Shown here: piece by piece, positions 9,668 to 16,710 of the stretch
Layout of the letters: each line of letters starts with the position of its first letter
How positions within the stretch are numbered: the first letter of the stretch is position 1
Assembly: GCA_002733205.1 (NCBI GenBank)
Contig: NVUW01000001.1
Span: forward strand, 248,001 to 312,000
Reading direction: 5' to 3'
DNA length: 64,000 nt
Source: Thalassobium sp.
GTDB lineage: Bacteria; Pseudomonadota; Gammaproteobacteria; Pseudomonadales; Oceanobacteraceae
Notes under the pieces: model-generated
Database searches by the model: none
Told to the model about the DNA's origin: nothing
What the model saw: the letters and a program-made list of their open reading frames with translations, nothing else
Position numbers and translations under genes: made by a program

Positions 9668-10266
9668 AAGCCCGCGATTGCGGTAATGCTGTTCGCTTAA
9701 CGTTTTAAATCATTTTGAAACGCCCAATGCCTCACAGGGGAACTTATCCCCTTGCCGGCGGGCCGACCCCAGCCTCGCGCTGTGCAGTACTTAATCCGCT
9801 CTGAATAATCCTGCGATCTCGGTAATGCGAATAATGGGCCATCCATGGCCCTATTCGCTCGCCCGGCATCCATGCCGGGCCGTACCGGCGCAGCATTATT
9901 CAAACCGGCGTCCTGCAGGCGCATTGATTATTCCGCTAAGCGGCTTTTCAGAACGGACATTGCTGTTCGATAAAACGACGTTGCGTCTGGGATAAACCGC
10001 GCCTCTGGGCCCGCCGCCATGAACGATGATTTTTACGATCTGCCTGGCATGGATGCCAGACAGGCGTATCCGGCCATGGATGGCCGATATACGCGTGGTC
10101 AGTAAAAACCGAGTGAATAAGGATCACGGGCCAGAAAGCGCAAAGCAGGGGTCCGGGGAGAAGTTTCCCGGGTTGGGGCGCAGGGGCTTGCCCCGCAAAG
10201 GCTGTTCAAATGCAGTCAGCGCTGGCTGGTTGCTTAAGTGAACAGCATTACGCGATTGCGGGCTTA
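9668..10266. mobile_element. MITE-like 600-bp nested palindromic element
   Basis: This gene-free stretch is bounded by inverted repeats of about 33 bp (9668-9700 and 10234-10266) that differ at three bases and one indel. Inside, near-symmetrically, are two left hairpins, GGGCCATCCATGGCCC (9836-9851) and GCCCGGCATCCATGCCGGGC (9861-9880), and two right hairpins, CTGGCATGGATGCCAG (10044-10059) and CGGCCATGGATGGCCG (10071-10086), which are the inverted counterparts. The arms have diverged but base pairing is kept. GC-rich hairpins (GGGGCTTGCCCC near 10184) also occur. No transposase is present. It fills the bamD-nadE gap. Confidence 0.6.
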
Positions 10267-10274
10267 TTTGTGGG

Positions 10275-11900
10275 TTAAATTCCAGCCTTCCAACCGTTAG
10301 TCACCGGATAACGGCGATCACGGCCAAAACCACGCTGAGTTACGCGCACACCAATGGGTGCCTGACGGCGCTTGTATTCATTAACGTCGACCAGACGCAA
10401 CACACGCAGCACGTCATCGCGGGTAAAACCGGCACTGATGATGGCTTCGGCACTCATATCACGTTCGATATAACGTTCAAGAATGGCATCCAGCACCGGA
10501 TACGGCGGCAGGCTGTCTTCGTCTTTCTGATCCGGCGCCAGTTCAGCCGATGGCGGACGGTCGATCACGCGCTGCGGAATCACTGGCGAGATTGAATTTC
10601 GGTATTCTGCCAGGGCAAATACCTTGGTTTTGTAGACGTCTTTCAGCGCGCCGTAACCACCCGCCATATCGCCATACAGTGTGGCATAACCGACCGCCAT
10701 TTCGCTTTTATTGCCGGTGGTCAGCACCATGTATCCACTTTTATTCGACATCGCCATCAGCAGCACACCACGGCAACGTGACTGCAGGTTTTCTTCTGTG
10801 GTATCCACCGGCAGACCAGCAAACTCGGCCGACAACGCGGTCATGAATTCACGGTACATCGGCTCAATGGAGATCGACTGGTAACGCACCCCCATCGTTT
10901 CGGCCTGCTCCGCCGCGTCTTCTTTGCTCATGCCCGAGGTGTAAGTAAAGGGCATCATTACCGCCTGTACCCGCTCAGCACCCAAAGCATCGACCGCAAT
11001 GGCCAGTGTGAGGGCGGAGTCGATACCGCCGGACAAACCGAGCAATACCCCCTGGAAACGGTTTTTATTCACATAATCGCGCACCCCGAGCACCAGAGCC
11101 TGATACAGGCTGGCCAGTTCGCTGTAGGGTTCATCAGTGTCGGTATCGGTCAATGCCTGCAGGCGGCCACTCTGCCATTGCACCAGTGCGTTGGCTTCAA
11201 CAAAAGAGGGCATTTGCAGTACTTGCTCACCATCGGCGGCCACCGCAAACGAGCCACCATCAAAGACCAGTTCGTCCTGAGCGCCGACTTGGTTCACATA
11301 CAGCAGAGCCACATTCTGACAGCGCGCATGCTGCTGCATCAGGGTCAGGCGTTCACCATGTTTACCTAAATGAAAAGGCGAGGCGTTCAGGTTCAGAATC
11401 AACCCGGCACCCGCCGCCACACTTTGTTCCACCGGACCGGCGTGCCAGACGTCTTCGCAGACGGTCAGGCCGATACGATGTCCCAGCAGATCAATAACAC
11501 AGGGCTGATCACCCGCGCTGAAATAACGCTGTTCATCAAAGACCTGATAATTGGGCAGGCACTGCTTGGCGTAACGCCCCAGGCACTCGCCCTGATACCA
11601 GACAGCGGCGCAGTTATAGAGTTTTCCCTGCTCCCGCCACGGAAAGCCAACCGCGATGGCGATGTGATGGCTGGCAGCCGCAATCTGCTGCAGTGCTTCT
11701 TCTACACGTGGCTGCAGGCTCGGACGCAGTAATAAATCTTCCGGCGGGTAACCGGTTACCGCCAGTTCGCTGAATACCACCAGCTGAGCACCCTGCTGCT
11801 GTGCCTGCTGTGCAGCCTCAACAATACGCTGGCCATTGCCGGAAATATCTCCGACCAGAAAGTTGTGCTGTGCCAATGCGATGGTAAGTGACTGTGACAT
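10275..11900 (-). CDS. nadE: Glutamine-dependent NAD+ synthetase
   Basis: 541 residues. The N-terminal carbon-nitrogen hydrolase (glutaminase) domain (about 1-260) carries ELAVTGYPPEDLL with the catalytic Glu and GLTVCEDVW with the nucleophilic Cys. The C-terminal synthetase domain has the PP-loop LGLSGGIDSALTLAI. It amidates nicotinic acid adenine dinucleotide to NAD+ and pairs functionally with nadD at 53.6 kb. The ATG at 11900 is divergent from pilS. The two-domain length is that of ammonia-or-glutamine enzymes rather than the short E. coli NadE. Confidence 0.95.
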   Translation of the reverse strand: MSQSLTIALAQHNFLVGDISGNGQRIVEAAQQAQQQGAQLVVFSELAVTGYPPEDLLLRPSLQPRVEEALQQIAAASHHIAIAVGFPWREQGKLYNCAAVWYQGECLGRYAKQCLPNYQVFDEQRYFSAGDQPCVIDLLGHRIGLTVCEDVWHAGPVEQSVAAGAGLILNLNASPFHLGKHGERLTLMQQHARCQNVALLYVNQVGAQDELVFDGGSFAVAADGEQVLQMPSFVEANALVQWQSGRLQALTDTDTDEPYSELASLYQALVLGVRDYVNKNRFQGVLLGLSGGIDSALTLAIAVDALGAERVQAVMMPFTYTSGMSKEDAAEQAETMGVRYQSISIEPMYREFMTALSAEFAGLPVDTTEENLQSRCRGVLLMAMSNKSGYMVLTTGNKSEMAVGYATLYGDMAGGYGALKDVYKTKVFALAEYRNSISPVIPQRVIDRPPSAELAPDQKDEDSLPPYPVLDAILERYIERDMSAEAIISAGFTRDDVLRVLRLVDVNEYKRRQAPIGVRVTQRGFGRDRRYPVTNGWKAGI

Positions 11901-12015
11901 ACTCTCGGGTTACCCTGACGAATTTGCGCGTATTGTCGAAAAATTACCGGGCCGAAGCAATCATCATCACACCGGCCTGTGTTTTGCGGTCGATATTTCT
12001 GGTTAAGGAGCCCCT

Positions 12016-13542
12016 GTGGCACGTTGGTTTAAATCCACTGAATTGGTTGTTCGTGGCAACCGCCTGCTGCGTTTTTACAGCTACTACTCTCTGTTTCTGG
12101 CTCTGCTGCTGATTATTACCGATGCCGTTGATCTGCAGAACGTCATTATTGGTGGCAAACTGCCGCACGTATTTTTGGTCGGTTCTTCTGTTTACGTGAT
12201 CATGGCATCACTTTTTGCTGCCATCGCCAACCGCGAACCGGACCCGCAACAAGCCACCAGCTATGTGTTTATTGAAATTGCAATTCTGGCCGCGCTGATG
12301 CACGCCTCCGGCGGTCTGGATACCGGTTTTTCCAGCCTGATTCTGATTCCGCTGATGATGTCCAACCTGCTCGCCCCCGGCGTGCTCGGCTACGGCGTCG
12401 CCGCCTGGACCACAATTGCGGTGTTCTATACCCAGCACATCTGGCCCGGCAGCTATAACACTCAGGAGATTGTAAACTCCGGGTTGTATGGTTTTCTTTG
12501 TTTTACGCTGGCGTGGTTAACGCAAACACTGTCACGTCGACTAAACAGCGCCCTGACACTGGCCTCTGATCAGGCAACCCGCATCAAACGCCTGCAGCGT
12601 TTCAGTCAGCAGGCACTGTTGGATTTACCCAATGGAGTGATTGCCTGCGATACCCATGACCGTATTTTGTTTTATAACCAGCAGGCGCGGCAGTGGTTCA
12701 GCCTGGCCGAGGGCTCACCTCTGCCTCCAACCCTGCTGCAGGCCGAAGCCGATCAGGTGATTGAAGTCCGCAACGAAAAACTGATTTTCCGCCGCGTGGC
12801 GCTCAATGCTTCAGAACCCGGCGACTATCTGATTTACGTTGAAGAAGCGGCCCGTATTGCCGCCGAAGCACAGCAATTTAAACTGGCCTCCCTCGGCCGC
12901 CTGACCGCCTCCATTGCGCATGAAATCCGTAACCCACTCAGTGCCCTACGTCAGGCTGCACAACTGCTGGCAGAAACACCTTACCTGCAGGAAGGTGAAC
13001 AACAACTGACCCAGATTGTTGAGCAACACTGCATGCGTATTAACCGCACCATCGAAGACATTCTGCAACTTTCCAGGCGCAATAAAGCCGTCGCCGAAAC
13101 CCTGCGCCTGGCACCCTGGTTACAGCACTTTCATGATCAGTTCCGCAACCTGACCCATGGCCAGACTTTTCATTTCAGCGTGCACTGCAACGACAGCCTG
13201 CTGGTACAGTTTGACCCCGACCACCTACAACAGATTCTGCACAACCTGTGCGCCAACGGTCTGCGCTATGCACTTAAATCAGCGCCGGATAATGCCCGGC
13301 TGACTCTCATTACCCAGACATTAAATGATCGCCAAGTGCAGCTGGATATTATCGATAATGGTAGCGGCGTTCCGTCCGAACAGCGCACTCACCTGTTTGA
13401 ACCCTTTTACACCACTGAACATAATGGCACCGGACTGGGGCTCTATTTATGCCGCGAACTGTGCGAAGCAAACCAGGCCCATATCCAGTATCATCCGATA
13501 CCCAACGGAACCTGCTTCCGCATCATAATGCGAACATCCTGA
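12016..13542 (+). CDS. pilS: Type IV pilus sensor histidine kinase PilS
   Basis: 508 residues starting at GTG 12016 with AAGGAG upstream. Six predicted membrane segments (about 18-170), a PAS-like region (about 200-280), then the HisKA H-box SIAHEIRNPLSAL (His302) and a complete HATPase with DNGSGVP and GTGLGLYLC. It senses a pilus-related signal, in Pseudomonas the PilA level in the membrane, and phosphorylates PilR. It is 31 bp upstream of pilR. Unlike the kinase at the window start, all ATP-binding boxes are intact. Confidence 0.95.
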   Translation: MARWFKSTELVVRGNRLLRFYSYYSLFLALLLIITDAVDLQNVIIGGKLPHVFLVGSSVYVIMASLFAAIANREPDPQQATSYVFIEIAILAALMHASGGLDTGFSSLILIPLMMSNLLAPGVLGYGVAAWTTIAVFYTQHIWPGSYNTQEIVNSGLYGFLCFTLAWLTQTLSRRLNSALTLASDQATRIKRLQRFSQQALLDLPNGVIACDTHDRILFYNQQARQWFSLAEGSPLPPTLLQAEADQVIEVRNEKLIFRRVALNASEPGDYLIYVEEAARIAAEAQQFKLASLGRLTASIAHEIRNPLSALRQAAQLLAETPYLQEGEQQLTQIVEQHCMRINRTIEDILQLSRRNKAVAETLRLAPWLQHFHDQFRNLTHGQTFHFSVHCNDSLLVQFDPDHLQQILHNLCANGLRYALKSAPDNARLTLITQTLNDRQVQLDIIDNGSGVPSEQRTHLFEPFYTTEHNGTGLGLYLCRELCEANQAHIQYHPIPNGTCFRIIMRTS

Positions 13543-13573
13543 GCCAATTGCGCCACAGAACGGACACTGTTGT

Positions 13574-14917
13574 ATGAATAAATTTGCCGCCCTGATTATT
13601 GACGACGAACCCGACATCCGCGCTCTGATTGCACTGACGCTGAAGCGTATGGAACTGGATTGTTATCAGGCAGGAAGTGTCAGCGAAGCACTGACGTTAT
13701 TGCAGGAACGTCCTTACCATTTCTGCATCACGGATATGAAATTACCGGATGGTAACGGCCTGGATCTGATTCAGCTGTGTAACACCCGCCATCCGGACAT
13801 GCCGGTCGCCATGATCACCGCTTACGGCAATATGGAACTCGCCGTCAACGCGCTGAAAGCCGGCGCCTTCGATGTGGTGGCCAAACCACTGGATACCGAC
13901 CGCCTGCGTGAACTGGTCAAAGCCGCCCTGCAGCTGACCAAAGTGCCGGCCAACATTGAAAACCTGCCTTCTGCCGACGGCCTGCTTGGCCAGTCAGACG
14001 GCATGCGCACGCTAAAAGAAAAAATATTCAAAGTGGCCCGCACCCAGGCACCGGTATTTATATTCGGTGAGTCCGGCACCGGCAAAGAACTGGTAGCACG
14101 TTTGATTCATCACCAAAGCGCCCGCATGGAGCAGCCGTTTATCGCCGTTAATTGCGGCGCTATCCCGCGTGATTTAATGGAGAGCGAATTCTTCGGTCAC
14201 GCCAAAGGCAGTTTTACCGGCGCCAGCAGTGAAAAAGCCGGTTTTTTCCGCGCAGCCAATGGCGGCACCCTGTTCCTTGATGAAGTCGCCGAACTGCCAC
14301 TTGATATGCAGGCCAAACTGTTACGCGTCATTCAGGAAAAGGCCGTACGCAGTGTCGGCTCGGAATTCGAAACACCGGTCGACGTGCGCATACTCTGCGC
14401 CAGCCATAAAGATATCGGCGCACTGGTCAAGGCCGAAGAATTCCGCCAGGACTTGTATTTCCGCCTCAACGTCATTCAGATTAATGTGCCGCGCCTGGCC
14501 GACCGAGCGGAAGATATTCCCATGCTGATCCGGCATTTTATCCGTAAATACTCCCAGGAATGGGGCATGCCAGAAATTATTCTGGAAGACGCCGCGCAAC
14601 AGGCACTGCTGACCTACCACTATCCGGGCAACGTACGCGAGCTGGAAAATATTCTTCAGCGCGCCGTTACCCTCGCCGAAGGTGACAGCATTGCTCTGGG
14701 CGACCTGAGCCTGAGTAAACCGATTAACGAAGAACCAGACAACAGCCAGCCGCGCATCGAAACCAACAATCTCGAAGCCTACCTCGAGAACATAGAACGG
14801 CGCGCCATCACCCAGGCGCTGGAAGCCACGCGCTGGAACAAAACCGCCGCCGCCGAAAAGCTCGGTATCAGCTTCCGCGCATTACGCTATCGCTGTAAAA
14901 AACTGGAAATTGACTAA
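13574..14917 (+). CDS. pilR: Sigma-54-dependent response regulator PilR
   Basis: 447 residues. The receiver domain (1-120) has Asp54 in CITDMKLPDG; the AAA+ sigma-54 interaction domain (about 140-370) has Walker A GESGTGKE, the L1 loop GSFTGA and Walker B GTLFLDE; a Fis-type helix-turn-helix ends the protein (NKTAAAEKLGISFRALRYR). It activates pilin transcription from -24/-12 promoters. No pilA is in the window. The minor pilin operon follows, separated by an 18-bp imperfect inverted repeat. Confidence 0.95.
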   Translation: MNKFAALIIDDEPDIRALIALTLKRMELDCYQAGSVSEALTLLQERPYHFCITDMKLPDGNGLDLIQLCNTRHPDMPVAMITAYGNMELAVNALKAGAFDVVAKPLDTDRLRELVKAALQLTKVPANIENLPSADGLLGQSDGMRTLKEKIFKVARTQAPVFIFGESGTGKELVARLIHHQSARMEQPFIAVNCGAIPRDLMESEFFGHAKGSFTGASSEKAGFFRAANGGTLFLDEVAELPLDMQAKLLRVIQEKAVRSVGSEFETPVDVRILCASHKDIGALVKAEEFRQDLYFRLNVIQINVPRLADRAEDIPMLIRHFIRKYSQEWGMPEIILEDAAQQALLTYHYPGNVRELENILQRAVTLAEGDSIALGDLSLSKPINEEPDNSQPRIETNNLEAYLENIERRAITQALEATRWNKTAAAEKLGISFRALRYRCKKLEID

Positions 14918-14935
14918 CCGGAGACACCTCTGAAA

Positions 14936-14983
14936 TCAGGCCTGAGACTGAAACGTAAAACAGAATTTCAGCCTCAGGTCTGA
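14936..14983 (+). terminator. Large stem-loop between pilR and the minor pilin operon
   Basis: Arms at 14936-14953 and 14966-14983 (18 bp each, 16 positions pair) enclose a 12-nt loop. There is no T-run after it. It probably ends or attenuates pilR transcription, or is a repetitive palindrome. Confidence 0.45.
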
Positions 14984-15057
14984 GTGACAAGGATGTCTGT
15001 TGCATTAGAGTGAATTGCAATGATCAGGATGATCGCTTTGCTATCAGGGAGATACTG

Positions 15058-15621
15058 ATGCTTTCTCGCCCAATTACTTCCGGTTTTACTCTTATTGAGA
15101 TGATGGTTACGACAGCTATAGTAACGCTATTGGCTACGGTCGGACTTCCAACAATGAACAGCTTTCTGAGCCGAACTGAGGCACGCCAAGACATTGGCAA
15201 GCTTAATCAAATCATCAGTTTTACCAGAAGCCAGGCGCTACTCCGGGCCAGCAGAACAACACTGTGCCCTCTTGATGCCAGCCTGCGTTGCAGCAATCTC
15301 TGGAACGAGACACTGTCAGTATTTACCGATCCCAATAACAATCGAGTACTGGATCCTGGAGAGCAGCAGCTATTTACACTACCGGCCAATGATAACCGTA
15401 ACGTGTTGCGCAGTTTTAATAGTCGTGTCATCAGCTTTGATGAACGCGGCTTTGCTGGCGTGAATACCGGCTCTCTCGGTTATTGCCACAATGGCAGCCT
15501 GCCCGTTGGGGCGGCTTTTATTATTTCCCGCAATGGTCGGGTAAGACCCGGTGCCGATAACAACCAGGATGGCTTACCAGAAACACCGAATGGTAAAAAC
15601 GTGCCTTGTCCGCCCCAATGA
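15058..15621 (+). CDS. FimT/GspH-type minor pilin
   Basis: 187 residues from the ATG at 15058, which has GGGAG 7 bp upstream; the longer open frame from 15010 has no SD. A type III prepilin leader ends in SG|FTLIEMMVTT with Glu at +5, the PilD cleavage and N-methylation site, followed by the hydrophobic helix. The C-terminal region (about 60-187) has four cysteines and fits the GspH/FimT fold, whose members include DNA-binding FimT. It leads the minor pilin cluster. The following 131 bp hold a CCGACC/GGTCGG hairpin at 15673-15687 before pilX. Confidence 0.85.
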   Translation: MLSRPITSGFTLIEMMVTTAIVTLLATVGLPTMNSFLSRTEARQDIGKLNQIISFTRSQALLRASRTTLCPLDASLRCSNLWNETLSVFTDPNNNRVLDPGEQQLFTLPANDNRNVLRSFNSRVISFDERGFAGVNTGSLGYCHNGSLPVGAAFIISRNGRVRPGADNNQDGLPETPNGKNVPCPPQ

Positions 15622-15752
15622 AACGGAATTCCGTCACAAACAGCCTTCAACCTGACCGCCGGGAAGCATTGTCCGACCTTTGGTCGGCGGACCCTAGTCT
15701 TTTACTCACTTCCGGGTATCGTAAAGGCTGAGATTACACTCTGGGGAAGCAC

Positions 15753-16316
15753 ATGATTCAAACCCTGAAGCCAAGCTACGGTAAGATGCCGCAACAGCAA
15801 CGCGGCTCATCACTCGTATTCAGTCTGGTCATTCTCACAGCGATTACTATAGGCGCTGTCGTTGCGATGCAACGCTCTACGCTACAGTTACGAATGATTG
15901 GTAATATGCAGCATCAGCAAACTATTTTTAATGACACCATGGGTAACCTGAATACCCTTCTGGACGGTCTGCGCAATGGTAATACAGCCAATGCAATCCT
16001 TGGCGGCATGATCAACGCTGAAAACACCAGTCTTGCCAACGGTAATCCTGCCGGTACAGCGCAGCTGGACCCATACAGCTTCAACCTGCTGCCACAGCCT
16101 CCGCAAAACGCCGGAACGCAGGCAACAACCAATAATATTCGTGTACTCCAGTTGCCTGGCAATGCACCGCAATCCCTGAAGCAACATGCAGGCTCCAGTG
16201 CAGGTACACTTGTGCCTTACTACTTTGCCAGCAATGTATTAGGCATTGATGTGAATAACCAATCCCGCTCCCGTCAGGAAGCGGGGTTCTTTTATATGGC
16301 TCCGGCGCCGCAATAA
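15753..16316 (+). CDS. pilX: PilX-like minor pilin
   Basis: 187 residues. The leader QQQRG|SSLVFSLVILTAITIG has the PilX pattern: a prepilin-peptidase Gly but no Glu at +5. Then comes MQRSTLQLRMIGNMQHQQTIFNDTM, the conserved PilX N-terminal helix. The C-terminal part is Asn/Gly/Gln-rich and poorly conserved. The ATG lies after GGGGAAGC. PilX works with PilV, PilW and PilY1 to prime type IV pilus assembly. In Pseudomonas pilX follows pilW; here it precedes pilY1 and lies upstream of fimU-pilV-pilW. Confidence 0.75.
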   Translation: MIQTLKPSYGKMPQQQRGSSLVFSLVILTAITIGAVVAMQRSTLQLRMIGNMQHQQTIFNDTMGNLNTLLDGLRNGNTANAILGGMINAENTSLANGNPAGTAQLDPYSFNLLPQPPQNAGTQATTNNIRVLQLPGNAPQSLKQHAGSSAGTLVPYYFASNVLGIDVNNQSRSRQEAGFFYMAPAPQ

Positions 16317-16333
16317 TTGCAAAGGTCTTGGAT

Positions 16334-16708
16334 ATGAAAATACTACTGAAAATCTCATTTACTGTTGCTCTGCTTTTCATTGGGCAAAATGCATTTGCTG
16401 AAAATGGTGGCTTGAAAGTGATCGAACATCAGGTCAATAAAAGTAACCTGATCGCATTTTCAAGCCAGGCCGTTAAATTCAAAGACTGTGATGAATGCCC
16501 GGAGACAATGTATAAAGTCTCTGCCGATGCAACATTTTTTGACCGCAACTCGGCGATCAGTCTGTCTCAGGCAACTGAACTCTATGTCAAGAACCCTTAT
16601 GACATCGTCTCTTTATTCATAAATAATTCAGAAAACAAGATAACCAGTGTCATCTTTGGCGGGATACTGGAGCGTGCTGAACCTGTGGAATTAACTGGGG
16701 AGAACTGA
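16334..16708 (+). CDS. Small secreted protein between pilX and pilY1, unknown
   Basis: 124 residues from the ATG at 16334 (AAAGG upstream); an in-frame TTG at 16328 is less likely. The signal peptide MKILLKISFTVALLFIGQNA is cleaved near AFA|EN. The mature part of about 100 residues carries a CDEC (CxxC) motif in KFKDCDECPETMY and is otherwise unremarkable. The stop is 2 bp before pilY1, so the two are co-translated. Position and size recall PilY2 of Pseudomonas, but I see no sequence basis to call it that. It could be a PilY1 partner or chaperone. Confidence 0.7.
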   Translation: MKILLKISFTVALLFIGQNAFAENGGLKVIEHQVNKSNLIAFSSQAVKFKDCDECPETMYKVSADATFFDRNSAISLSQATELYVKNPYDIVSLFINNSENKITSVIFGGILERAEPVELTGEN

Positions 16709-16710
16709 GT

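Noticed and set aside
9697..10241. Short ORFs (71-75 codons) inside the palindromic element as genes
   Set aside because: They run through hairpins and inverted repeats, lack SDs and mirror each other because the DNA is symmetric.
14200..14225. PilR L1 loop GSFTGA instead of GAFTGA as a loss of sigma-54 contact
   Set aside because: As I recall, Ser at this place is common in PilR-type activators; the Phe-Thr-Gly core is intact.
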